Positions 1 to 7,869 are shown, counted from the first letter of the stretch. The stretch is DNA of 8,495 bases from an uncultured Bacilli bacterium (GCA_934086255.1 CAKOIB010000053.1:1-8495), one strand, 5' to 3'. Translations and numbers: made by a program. The notes: a model not told the origin generated them from the letters alone.

Positions 1-2663
1 CTCTAAACAAGAAAATGTCTAGTTTTCTTGAAACATATCAATTTGGCAAAACAGAAACACATTTTGGAAAAGAATTCACATACAAAAAAGAAGACTATTA
101 TTTCACTAAAGAAGACGAAAAACTAATTGACTTTCTCCAATCAAATAGACAAGTAAACTGGGACTATGCACTAACAGAACGCACATTGCTTAGACTAATA
201 AACGAAGTGCCAAACAAAGAAATAACTATAACAACAGAAAAACTAGGTACTAATAAATACAAAGGAATCTCAAAAGAAAATCCATTCGCAACCAATCTAT
301 TTAAGGAAGACGAAAACTATAAACTAACATTCACTAATCTAAACCAATTAGAACTAATAGATGAAGACCTTATGCTATCAAAAAATAAAATATACAAACT
401 AGATGAAGAAACCAAAAAAATAGTATATGCCTTAAACGAATACGAAACAGATAACATAATCTTTCCAAAACAAAACCTAAAAAACTTCACCAACGGACTT
501 CTAAACGTTATAAAAGATGAAATAACTGTAGATAAATCATTAGAAAACGAAATAGTAATATGCAAGACCCCAACAGTAAAACTATACATCGACTACCACT
601 ACAACAAAATAGTATGTAAACCAGTATTCTTATACAATAAAGAAGAAATAGAATACTTTACAAATACAAAAAACATATTAAGAGACACAGACTTTGAAAA
701 CCAAGTAATAAACGACATCTACAAATACAACTTCACCCTTGAAGATAACAAATTCATAATAACAGACATCGATCAAATGGGACAATTTATAGAACACGAC
801 CTCGCCCTTCTAGCAGAATCCTACGAAGTATACACAAGTGATAAAATAAAGAAAACAAAAATCCAAAAAACTGCTTTCAGTAGCGCATTTAGCATAGGAA
901 AAGACAACATCCTAAAATACGAATTCAATCTAGGAAACACATCCAAACAAGAAGTAGACGACATGCTTCTAAGTCTTAAAAACAAAAAGAAATACTATAG
1001 ACTAAAAAGTGGAGATTTAATAAACCTTGAAGAAGACAACAACTTAAACCAATTAAATGAACTCCTTGAAGACATGCAAGTAAACAACCTAGACGAAGGA
1101 ACCCTTCCTAAATATAGAGCAATTTACCTAAGTTCCCTTCAAAAAGAAAAATACAACATAATAGAAACAAACAACATATTTGATGAATTCATCGAAAAGT
1201 TCAATAAATACAAAGACATCGAACTATCAATATCAAAAAAAGACCAACAAGTATTAAGAGACTACCAATTAACCGGAGTAAAATGGTTATACAATATCTA
1301 TAAATGCGAACTAGGCTCAATCCTCGCAGACGAAATGGGACTAGGGAAAAGTATTCAATTAATATATCTTATAAAACAAATAATCAAAGAACAAAAAGAT
1401 GCAAAAATACTAATTGTCGCACCAACATCACTAATATTTAATTGGGAAAAAGAATTCGATAAATTTGGTAAAGAACTAAAATATCAAGTAATCTATGGGA
1501 CAAAACAAAAAAGACTAGAACACCTAGAAAAAAACGATTCTAATATCTTAATAACAACATATGGACTACTACGCGAAGACCTAGAAATATATAAAAAAAT
1601 AAACTTCGAAGTAATGGCAATAGATGAAGCACAAAATATAAAAAACATCTCCGCCATGATAAGTAAAGCAGTAAAAAAAGTAAATGCCAAAGTAAAACTT
1701 GCCCTAACAGGAACCCCATTAGAAAACAGTGTACTAGAACTATGGAGTATTTTTGATTTTATAATGCCAGGCTACCTCGCAAACATAAAAACATTCCAAG
1801 CAAAATACAATGTAAAAGATATGAATAAAGAAAACATTGATAAACTAAATAACCTAAACGATCAAATAAAACCATTCATATTAAGAAGAAAAAAACAAGA
1901 CGTTCTAAAAGACTTACCTCCAAAAATAGAAAACAACATTTACATAGAACTAAACGAAACACAAAAAAAACTATACGCTGCAAATGTAAAAGAAACAAAA
2001 GAAGAAATGGAAGAAATAATAGCAACCGAAGGATACACAAAAGCAAGATTCAAAATCCTACAACTACTAACAAAACTAAGACAACTATGTATTGATCCTA
2101 GAATAATATACTCAAACTACAAAGGAGAAAGTTCTAAAATAACACAATTAGTAAACTTGACAAAAGATATCATTAAAAACAACCACAAAATACTAATATT
2201 TACTAGCTTCAAAACAGCTTTAGACATAGTAGAAAAAGAACTAAATAAACAAAATATCAAAACCTACACAATAGAAGGTTCAGTAAACTCTAAAAAAAGA
2301 ATGGAACTAGTAGAAAAATTTAATAACGATGACACTAACGTTTTCTTAATAACAATAAAATCTGGTGGAACAGGACTAAACCTAACTAGTGCAGATGTAG
2401 TAATACACCTAGACTTATGGTGGAACCCACAAGTAGAAAACCAAGCAACCGATAGAGCTCATAGAATTGGACAAAAAAATTCAGTCGAAGTAATAAAACT
2501 AATATGTAAAGGAACAATCGAAGAAAGAATCTTAGAACTTCAAAACAAGAAAAAATTACTTGCAGAAACCCTAATCGAAGGAGAAGACAGAGATCAAAAT
2601 ATTATCTCCAGTCTAACCGAAGAAGATATAAAATCATTATTCCAATATGATAATGAAGAATAA
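1..2663 (+). CDS. SNF2-family helicase-like ATPase (DEAD/DEAH superfamily 2), 5'-partial
   Basis: This is a superfamily-2 ATPase of the SNF2 type, expected to move along double-stranded DNA and remodel protein-DNA complexes in the cytoplasm rather than unwind strands. Counting from the ATG at 15 (882 residues), the visible motifs are LRDYQ (414-418), Walker A DEMGLGKS (439-446), DEAQ (537-540), LTGTP (564-568), the SGGTGLNL block (from 783) and DRAHRIGQ (813-820), so both RecA-like lobes are complete. Residues 1 to about 400 are Lys- and Asn-rich and sit where bacterial SNF2 proteins carry their associated N-terminal region. The start is probably not at 15: the frame is open to the window edge, and no GG-containing ribosome site precedes that ATG. 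Many relatives exceed 1000 residues and begin with a SWIM zinc finger; no such Cys/His cluster is visible, so it would lie upstream if present. The gene ends at its own terminator and looks unconnected to the exporter operon. Family assignment is very secure; cellular role is unknown. Confidence 0.95.
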   Translation, partial: LNKKMSSFLETYQFGKTETHFGKEFTYKKEDYYFTKEDEKLIDFLQSNRQVNWDYALTERTLLRLINEVPNKEITITTEKLGTNKYKGISKENPFATNLFKEDENYKLTFTNLNQLELIDEDLMLSKNKIYKLDEETKKIVYALNEYETDNIIFPKQNLKNFTNGLLNVIKDEITVDKSLENEIVICKTPTVKLYIDYHYNKIVCKPVFLYNKEEIEYFTNTKNILRDTDFENQVINDIYKYNFTLEDNKFIITDIDQMGQFIEHDLALLAESYEVYTSDKIKKTKIQKTAFSSAFSIGKDNILKYEFNLGNTSKQEVDDMLLSLKNKKKYYRLKSGDLINLEEDNNLNQLNELLEDMQVNNLDEGTLPKYRAIYLSSLQKEKYNIIETNNIFDEFIEKFNKYKDIELSISKKDQQVLRDYQLTGVKWLYNIYKCELGSILADEMGLGKSIQLIYLIKQIIKEQKDAKILIVAPTSLIFNWEKEFDKFGKELKYQVIYGTKQKRLEHLEKNDSNILITTYGLLREDLEIYKKINFEVMAIDEAQNIKNISAMISKAVKKVNAKVKLALTGTPLENSVLELWSIFDFIMPGYLANIKTFQAKYNVKDMNKENIDKLNNLNDQIKPFILRRKKQDVLKDLPPKIENNIYIELNETQKKLYAANVKETKEEMEEIIATEGYTKARFKILQLLTKLRQLCIDPRIIYSNYKGESSKITQLVNLTKDIIKNNHKILIFTSFKTALDIVEKELNKQNIKTYTIEGSVNSKKRMELVEKFNNDDTNVFLITIKSGGTGLNLTSADVVIHLDLWWNPQVENQATDRAHRIGQKNSVEVIKLICKGTIEERILELQNKKKLLAETLIEGEDRDQNIISSLTEEDIKSLFQYDNEE

Positions 2664-2672
2664 ATAAAACAT

Positions 2673-2701
2673 AAGAGTTAGTAGAAATACTAACTTTTTT
2701 T
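2673..2701 (+). terminator. Rho-independent terminator after the SNF2 gene
   Basis: A perfect 8-bp stem, AGTTAGTA (2676-2683) with TACTAACT (2688-2695), closes a GAAA loop (2684-2687). The T-run is 2695-2701. Two A-T pairs and a G-T wobble can extend the stem base. It lies 12 nt after the SNF2 stop codon and separates that gene from the next promoter. Confidence 0.88.
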
Positions 2702-2713
2702 ATCAAAAAACAT

Positions 2714-2742
2714 TTGACAATTTCATCAAGAAGCACTATACT
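2714..2742 (+). promoter_or_regulatory. Sigma-A type promoter of the marR-ABC-ABC operon
   Basis: The -35 box TTGACA (2714-2719) matches consensus exactly. A 17-bp spacer leads to the -10 box TATACT (2737-2742), which has one mismatch to TATAAT. Transcription should start near 2749. It lies just after the SNF2 terminator and is by far the best promoter in the window. Such a strong promoter fits a gene set that is held off by a repressor. Confidence 0.85.
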
Positions 2743-2749
2743 AATAAAG

Positions 2750-2763
2750 GTTCAAAATTGAAC
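2750..2763 (+). promoter_or_regulatory. Candidate MarR operator (palindrome over the transcription start)
   Basis: The inverted repeat GTTCAA-AA-TTGAAC has two perfect 6-bp arms (2750-2755 and 2758-2763) around a 2-bp centre. It begins about 8 bp after the -10 box, so it covers roughly +1 to +15, where a bound repressor would block RNA polymerase. Compact palindromes with short centres are typical sites for MarR dimers, and the MarR gene starts 17 bp downstream. The palindrome is seen directly; its binding by this MarR protein is inferred. I did not see the same palindrome in the other intergenic gaps. Confidence 0.6.
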
Positions 2764-2764
2764 T

Positions 2765-2775
2765 AAGGAAGGTGA
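2765..2775 (+). promoter_or_regulatory. Ribosome binding site that decides the MarR start
   Basis: AAGGAAGGTGA closely resembles the ideal Shine-Dalgarno AAGGAGGTGA with one extra A. It overlaps the possible GTG start at 2772 and ends 5 nt before the ATG at 2781. That spacing points to 2781 as the true start. Confidence 0.75.
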
Positions 2776-2780
2776 ATGCC

Positions 2781-3209
2781 ATGACAAACGATGCAATGAG
2801 TCTACACAGACATCATTTTGAAAAAACATTTAAAGACTTTTATGCCAACACTATGAAAAAATACAATTTAACCAACAATGAAGTAATTATATTAATCTAC
2901 TTAAGTGAAAATACTAAAAATACAGCAAAAGATATTGTAGAGGAATTTCTTTTCTCAAAATCACACGTATCACTATCTACAGAACAATTAACATCCAAAG
3001 GATACATAAAAAAAATACCAGATGGCAAAGCAACAAGACTATTAGTGACCACAAAAGGGCAAAAAGTAGTAAAAGAACTTAAAAAACAAAAAGAACAATT
3101 TAACAAAATAGTTTTCAAAAACTTTACAAAAGAAGAAAAAGAAACACTAGACAAACTATATCATAAAATACTTAATAATGTAAAAAACATAGAACATAAG
3201 GAGGAATAA
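2781..3209 (+). CDS. MarR-family winged-helix transcriptional regulator
   Basis: A 142-residue cytoplasmic DNA-binding protein, the usual size for the MarR family, which act as dimers and often release DNA on binding a small ligand. Residues about 28-71 form the helix-turn-helix core, with the recognition helix near 58-71 (SKSHVSLSTEQLTSKG). The wing is at 79-93 and has the family pattern of a charged turn followed by TTKG. Flanking helices (1-27 and 95-138) would make the dimer interface. The ATG at 2781 is preferred over the GTG at 2772 because the ribosome site overlaps the GTG. The gene is first in an operon with two ABC exporter genes and its stop is one base before the next start, so it very likely represses itself and the exporter through the palindrome at 2750-2763. 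The inducing ligand is unknown. RcrR of S. mutans and SatR of S. suis are known MarR regulators in the same position. Confidence 0.93.
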   Translation: MTNDAMSLHRHHFEKTFKDFYANTMKKYNLTNNEVIILIYLSENTKNTAKDIVEEFLFSKSHVSLSTEQLTSKGYIKKIPDGKATRLLVTTKGQKVVKELKKQKEQFNKIVFKNFTKEEKETLDKLYHKILNNVKNIEHKEE

Positions 3210-3210
3210 A

Positions 3211-4974
3211 ATGCTAAAAATATTAAAAAATATGAAGAAAAAAGACATTATATCAATAATCCTAATAATAGGACTAATCTCATCACAAGTATACCTAGAT
3301 CTTAAAATACCAGACTACATGTCAACAATCACCAGATTAGTCCAAACCGAAGGAAGCAAAATACACGACATCATACTAAACGGATCATACATGCTCCTAT
3401 GTGCATTCGGTAGTTTAGCATCCGCCGTAGTAACAGGATACATAATATCTAAACTATCATCAAACTTCTCACTAAACATAAGAGAAAAACTATTCGATAA
3501 AGTTCAAAATCTATCAATGAACGAAATAAAAAAATTCCAAACAAGCAGTCTAATAACTAGAACAACAAACGACGTAACACAAGTAGAAATGATCATAGCA
3601 ATGGGGCTCCAAATGCTAATAAAATCTCCAATCACAGCAATCTGGGCCATAACAAAAATACTAAATAAAAGTTGGCAATGGAGCGCCATAACAGCATCAG
3701 CAGTCCTAATTCTATTAATCATGATTACAATTCTAGTAACAATAGTCATGCCAAAATTCAAAAAAGTCCAAAAACTAACGGACCAAATAAACAACAAAAC
3801 ACGTGAAAACATAAAAGGAATCCGTGTAATAAGAGCATTCAACGCTGAAAAATATCAAGAAAATAAATTTGAAGAAACAAACAACGAACTTACTAACAAC
3901 CAACTATTTACTCAAAAAGCAATGTCATTCATGTCTCCAATAATGTACTTAATAATGTACGGCCTAACCCTTGCCATTTACTTTGTCGGAGCCTACATTA
4001 TAAAAGATGCTCAAATGATAGATAAACTTCCATTATTCACTGACATGGTTGTATTCTCAAGCTACGCCATGCAAATAGTCATGTCATTCTTAATGCTATC
4101 AATGATCTTCATGATTTACCCAAGAGCAAGCGTTTCAATAAAACGTATAAACGAAGTACTAGAAACAGAAAACACTGTAAAAGAAGGAACAAAAAATATA
4201 AAAGAAACACAAATAAAAGGAGAAGTAGAATTCAAAAATGTAAGCTTCAAATATCCTGGCGCAGATGAATACGTCCTAGAAAACATTTCCTTCGTTGCTA
4301 AAAACGGAGAAACAGTAGCATTCATCGGCTCAACAGGAAGCGGTAAATCAACCCTAATCAACCTAGTTCCTAGATTCTACGATGCAACCGAAGGAGAAAT
4401 CCTAATCGATGGAATAAACGTCAAAGAATACACTGAAGAATCACTATACAATAAACTAGGATACATTCCACAAAAAGCAGTAATGTTCAGTGGCACCGTA
4501 TCAGAAAACGTATCATACGGAAAAAATAAACACGGAAAAATATCAAAAGATCAAGTAAAAGAAGCAATAAAAATTGCTCAAGCAGAAGAATTCGTTCTAA
4601 AAATGGATAAACAGTATGAATCAGACATTGCACAAGGAGGAACAAACATATCTGGTGGACAAAAACAAAGACTAGCAATAGCACGAGCAATAGCAAGAAA
4701 ACCAGAAATATACATTTTCGATGACTCATTTTCAGCATTAGACTACAACACAGAAAAAACACTAAGACACGAACTAAAAAAATACACAAAAAATGCAACC
4801 AATCTAATTGTAGCACAAAGAATAGGAACAATCATGAACGCTGATAAAATACTAGTACTAGATCAAGGCAAATGCGTAGGAATAGGAACTCACAAACAAC
4901 TCCTAAAAACATGCAAAGTCTACAAAGAAATAGCGCTATCACAACTTTCTAAGGAGGAATTAGAACATGAGTAA
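3211..4974 (+). CDS. ABC exporter half-transporter, subunit 1 (degenerate ATP site)
   Basis: This 587-residue fused membrane and ATPase protein belongs to the type IV (MsbA/LmrA-like) ABC exporters. Six membrane segments are visible near 12-29, 58-80, 128-150, 157-180, 243-264 and 277-302. The ATPase domain has Walker A GSTGSGKST (373-381), Q-loop Q421, a canonical signature ISGGQ (480-484) and Walker B ending in D504. Two catalytic positions deviate: the residue after Walker B is D505 rather than Glu, and the switch His is Gln (Q536). Both changes are known from the TM287-type subunit of heterodimeric exporters, so this protein should pair with the next gene's product. AAGGAGG (3198-3204) lies 6 nt before the ATG. 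The gene follows the MarR gene by one base and overlaps the next gene by 8 nt. The substrate is unknown; drugs, peptides or lipids are all possible. Confidence 0.96.
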   Translation: MLKILKNMKKKDIISIILIIGLISSQVYLDLKIPDYMSTITRLVQTEGSKIHDIILNGSYMLLCAFGSLASAVVTGYIISKLSSNFSLNIREKLFDKVQNLSMNEIKKFQTSSLITRTTNDVTQVEMIIAMGLQMLIKSPITAIWAITKILNKSWQWSAITASAVLILLIMITILVTIVMPKFKKVQKLTDQINNKTRENIKGIRVIRAFNAEKYQENKFEETNNELTNNQLFTQKAMSFMSPIMYLIMYGLTLAIYFVGAYIIKDAQMIDKLPLFTDMVVFSSYAMQIVMSFLMLSMIFMIYPRASVSIKRINEVLETENTVKEGTKNIKETQIKGEVEFKNVSFKYPGADEYVLENISFVAKNGETVAFIGSTGSGKSTLINLVPRFYDATEGEILIDGINVKEYTEESLYNKLGYIPQKAVMFSGTVSENVSYGKNKHGKISKDQVKEAIKIAQAEEFVLKMDKQYESDIAQGGTNISGGQKQRLAIARAIARKPEIYIFDDSFSALDYNTEKTLRHELKKYTKNATNLIVAQRIGTIMNADKILVLDQGKCVGIGTHKQLLKTCKVYKEIALSQLSKEELEHE

Positions 4975-6988
4975 AAACAACAAAAACACATCAAAACACA
5001 ACAATGAAATGCAATATGAAAAAGCAAAAGACTTCAAAAAATCAATAAAAAGAACTCTAAAAGAACTAAAACCATTCAAAATCTTAGTAATAATCTCACT
5101 TATCCTCTCAGCACTAAGTTCAATTCTATCACTATTCGCACCAGACAAACTAAAAGAACTAACAGACACCATAACCGAAGGATTAGTGGTCAACCAAGAA
5201 AACATGAAAGAATTAAATGAGAAAATAGCTACAAACTACCAAAATGGTATGCCACAAGAAATAACAATTGATAACATAACTATTTCAATAATCGACCAAC
5301 AACAATATATAGAAAAGACAAAAAGTCTAACAAAAGATACAAACGTAAACGAACTATACAAAAAAATACAAGAACTACCAGAATCAATAAAAACAGTAAT
5401 AAGTCCTAAAATGAACATAGAAAAAATAAAAACAATAACAATATTTTTAGTAATTCTATACGCAATAAGTGCAATGTTCAACCTATTCGAAGGACTAGTA
5501 ATGTCAATTGTATCAAACAAGTTTGCCAAAGATTTAAGAGCAAAAATAACTAAAAAAATAAACAAACTACCACTTAAATACTTTGATAAACACCAAACCG
5601 GAGACATCCTATCAAGAGTAACAAACGACGTAGACACAATAGGACAAACAATGAACCAATCACTAGGAACACTAGTAAGCGCAACAACACTATTCATTGG
5701 TACAATAATAATGATGTTCATAACCAACTGGATCATGGCAATAACAGCAATAGTATCTAGCATACTTGGTTTTGCATTAATGATGATTGTTATGACAAAA
5801 TCACAAAAATACTTCAATGAAAAACAAAAAAAACTAGGTCAACTAAATGCACACATCGAAGAAATATATACCGGTATAAACGTTGTAAGAATAAGCAATG
5901 CTAGAGAATACACAAAAAAAGAATTCGACAAGCTAAACAAACAACTAAAAACATCAAATCAAAAAAGTCAATTCCTATCAGGCTTAATGCCTCCTATGAT
6001 GGCCTTCATTGGAAACTTTGGATACGTAGCAGTATGCATAGTCGGAGCACTATTAACAATAAACAATAAAATAACATTCGGTGTAATAGTAGCATTCATG
6101 ACATACGTTAGAATGTTCACATCTCCACTTACACAAATCGCTCAAGCAATGACAAGCCTCCAATCAACCGCTGCCGCTGGAGAAAGAGTATTCGAATTCA
6201 TTGATGAACAAGAAATGCAAAAAGAAAATCCAAAACATAAATTAGACAAAAAAGAAGTAAAAGGAAACATTGAATTTCAAGACGTTGTCTTTACATACGA
6301 TGGAAACGATAAACCAACAATAAACAACTTCAGTGCTAAAATAAAACCTGGTCAAAAAGTCGCAATAGTCGGACCGACAGGCGCAGGAAAAACAACCATC
6401 GTTAACCTTCTTATGAGATTCTATGAAATAAATAGTGGAACTATAAAAATTGATAATATAGATACAAAAGAACTATCAAGACAAAACGTTCACGAACTAT
6501 TCACTATGGTACTCCAAGACACATGGCTATTCGAAGGAACCATTAAAGAAAATATTATCTACAATAGAAAAAACATCAAAGATAAACAAATAAAAGAAGT
6601 CTGTGAAGAAGTAGGAATAGACCACTTCATAAAAACACTACCAGAAGGATACAACTCAAAAGTAACAGACAACGACGACATATCATCAGGACAAAAACAA
6701 TTAATTACAATAGCAAGAGCCATGATAGAAAACTCCCCATTCTTAATACTAGACGAAGCAACAAGTAACGTTGATACGAGAACAGAAGAATTAGTCCAAA
6801 CAGCAATGGACAAATTAACAAAAGAAAAAACATCATTCATAATCGCCCATCGTCTATCAACCATAAAAAATGCAGACCTAATCCTAGTTATGAAAGATGG
6901 AAACATAATAGAAACAGGAAACCATGAACAACTAATAAACAAAAAAGGTTTCTATGAAAAACTATACAATTCACAATTTGAATTATAA
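4967..6988 (+). CDS. ABC exporter half-transporter, subunit 2 (catalytic ATP site, long extracellular loop)
   Basis: This 673-residue partner of the preceding ABC protein has a charged cytoplasmic N-terminus (1-36). Membrane segments lie near 37-57, 157-180, 233-252, 255-277, 338-362 and 367-390. Walker A is GPTGAGKTT (469-477), the Q-loop Gln is Q517, Walker B runs into D596-E597 and the switch His is H628, all canonical. Its signature motif is ISSGQ (572-576), with Ser replacing the first Gly of SGGQ. Its own ATP site, completed by subunit 1's normal signature, should therefore hydrolyse ATP, while subunit 1's site should be weak. About 95-100 residues (58-156) between TM1 and TM2 would lie outside the cell; BmrD of Bacillus has an extracellular domain at this place. 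AAGGAGG (4951-4957) lies inside the end of the upstream gene, and the ATG overlaps its stop region, suggesting coupled translation and equal amounts of both subunits. The substrate is unknown. Confidence 0.96.
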   Translation: MSKNNKNTSKHNNEMQYEKAKDFKKSIKRTLKELKPFKILVIISLILSALSSILSLFAPDKLKELTDTITEGLVVNQENMKELNEKIATNYQNGMPQEITIDNITISIIDQQQYIEKTKSLTKDTNVNELYKKIQELPESIKTVISPKMNIEKIKTITIFLVILYAISAMFNLFEGLVMSIVSNKFAKDLRAKITKKINKLPLKYFDKHQTGDILSRVTNDVDTIGQTMNQSLGTLVSATTLFIGTIIMMFITNWIMAITAIVSSILGFALMMIVMTKSQKYFNEKQKKLGQLNAHIEEIYTGINVVRISNAREYTKKEFDKLNKQLKTSNQKSQFLSGLMPPMMAFIGNFGYVAVCIVGALLTINNKITFGVIVAFMTYVRMFTSPLTQIAQAMTSLQSTAAAGERVFEFIDEQEMQKENPKHKLDKKEVKGNIEFQDVVFTYDGNDKPTINNFSAKIKPGQKVAIVGPTGAGKTTIVNLLMRFYEINSGTIKIDNIDTKELSRQNVHELFTMVLQDTWLFEGTIKENIIYNRKNIKDKQIKEVCEEVGIDHFIKTLPEGYNSKVTDNDDISSGQKQLITIARAMIENSPFLILDEATSNVDTRTEELVQTAMDKLTKEKTSFIIAHRLSTIKNADLILVMKDGNIIETGNHEQLINKKGFYEKLYNSQFEL

Positions 6989-7034
6989 AAGATGATAAAA
7001 CTACAACAAAATAGTTTAAAAATCATCTTTTTTT
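6987..7034 (+). terminator. Compound Rho-independent terminator of the exporter operon
   Basis: The outer stem pairs AAAAGATGAT (6987-6996) with ATCATCTTTT (7022-7031). Inside it a second stem pairs AAACTA (6998-7003) with TAGTTT (7012-7017) around an 8-nt loop. The T-run is 7028-7034. The hairpin begins within the ABC2 stop codon. The A-rich left side also gives a U-tail in the opposite direction, but no opposing gene is seen. Confidence 0.82.
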
Positions 7035-7057
7035 ATAAAAAAATCACAAAAAAGTAT

Positions 7058-7063
7058 TATACT
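7058..7063 (+). promoter_or_regulatory. Possible -10 box for the PAP2 gene
   Basis: TATACT lies 69 nt before the PAP2 start and after the operon terminator, in a very A/T-rich stretch. There is no recognisable -35 box 16-18 bp upstream (the region reads ATAAAA) and no extended -10 TG. The overlapping TATAAC at 7069-7074 is an equal alternative. A promoter is expected here because of the terminator, but its exact place is uncertain. Confidence 0.35.
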
Positions 7064-7131
7064 ATATATATAACTGAAAAAAATAAAAAAACAAAATACC
7101 ATTCACTAAAACCAAAGGAATTGATATTAAT

Positions 7132-7764
7132 ATGAAAAAAGAACAAATCATAAAACATAAAAACAATTATAAATGGATCCTATTTTTTATTTGTTTAATA
7201 CTATTTATAATACTCACTAAAAACATACTAAAACACCAAATACTACAACAAGACATCATAGCTTACAATGCATTAAAAACATACTTATTAACACCAACAT
7301 TAACCCCATACATAAAAGCAATAACAAACCTTGGAGGAGCAACATGCCTAATCATAATAACAGCAGTTATATTTATTACAATAAAAAACAAAAAAATAGG
7401 ATTACTAACACTAATCAACCTAGTAACAATAACAATCCTAAATCAAATTATAAAACACATTATACAAAGACCTAGACCAACATATCATGCATTAATAAAA
7501 GAAACAGGATATAGTTATCCATCAGGACATTCAATGATAAGCATGGCATTCTACGGTTTTTTAATCTATTTAATCTATAAAAGCCTAAAAAATAAAGCAC
7601 TTAAAATAACCCTAATAACCTTTTTATCATTACTAATCTTAGCAATAGGACTAAGTAGAATATATTTAGGAGTACACTACATAAGTGACGTAATCGGAGG
7701 GCTGCTAATATCAACATCATATTTAATACTATATACAAGCATAATAAATAAAAAAAACAAATAA
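7132..7764 (+). CDS. PAP2-family integral membrane phosphatase
   Basis: A 210-residue membrane protein of the PAP2 (type 2 phosphatidic acid phosphatase) family, which remove phosphate from lipid phosphates. All three active-site motifs are present: K108-x6-R115-P116, PSGH (130-133) and S175-R176-x5-H182-x3-D186. H182 is the expected nucleophile and H133 the expected acid. Membrane segments are visible near 14-30, 68-84, 88-104, 134-150, 159-174 and 186-203, placing the active site at the outer face in known relatives. Likely roles are undecaprenyl pyrophosphate recycling for the cell wall (BcrC-like) or phosphatidylglycerol phosphate cleavage (PgpB-like); the sequence alone does not separate them. 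AAAGGA (7114-7119) precedes the ATG by 12 nt, rather far. The gene stands alone between two terminators. Its Phe codons are mostly TTT (6 of 7), unlike the ABC1 gene. Confidence 0.94.
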   Translation: MKKEQIIKHKNNYKWILFFICLILFIILTKNILKHQILQQDIIAYNALKTYLLTPTLTPYIKAITNLGGATCLIIITAVIFITIKNKKIGLLTLINLVTITILNQIIKHIIQRPRPTYHALIKETGYSYPSGHSMISMAFYGFLIYLIYKSLKNKALKITLITFLSLLILAIGLSRIYLGVHYISDVIGGLLISTSYLILYTSIINKKNK

Positions 7765-7774
7765 ACATAAAAAG

Positions 7775-7800
7775 ATTATTGAAAAAACAATAATTTTTTT
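7775..7800 (+). terminator. Rho-independent terminator after the PAP2 gene
   Basis: A 7-bp stem, ATTATTG (7775-7781) with CAATAAT (7788-7794), encloses an A6 loop and is followed by T-run 7794-7800. The A-run before the stem mirrors the T-run. The stem is weak in G-C pairs but sits 10 nt after the stop codon. The rest of the gap to 7869 shows no clear promoter. Confidence 0.75.
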
Positions 7801-7869
7801 ATTTTTTATGAAAAAAACTTAGGAACTTTAAAAAAATATGCGTTCTATATATATGAAAGGAGAAATAAT

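Noticed and set aside
1..2663. The SNF2 gene as part of a phage defence system with the neighbouring genes
   Set aside because: It is separated by a terminator and a promoter from an exporter operon. No methyltransferase, nuclease or other defence partner is adjacent in the window, and solitary chromosomal SNF2 genes are common in Firmicutes.
2714..2729. TTGA-8nt-TCAA inverted repeat around the -35 box as a second MarR site
   Set aside because: The arms are only 4 bp, one is part of the -35 consensus, and the spacing differs from the clear palindrome at 2750-2763.
2772..2780. GTG at 2772 as the MarR start
   Set aside because: It lies inside the Shine-Dalgarno sequence, so it could not be placed properly on the ribosome. 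The ATG at 2781 has correct spacing.
5236..5817. Long open frame on the minus strand (193 codons) inside ABC2, and similar ones at 4487-4831, 3504-3842 and 6559-6942
   Set aside because: They lie fully opposite strongly conserved ABC coding sequence and come from the absence of stop codons in its A/C-rich bias. Their products are low-complexity hydrophobic chains without recognisable domains.
7808..7869. Promoter for the last gene (TATATA at 7846-7851)
   Set aside because: The implied transcription start would fall in the ribosome binding site, and no -35 box is present at a usable distance. The region is too A/T-rich for a short match to mean much.
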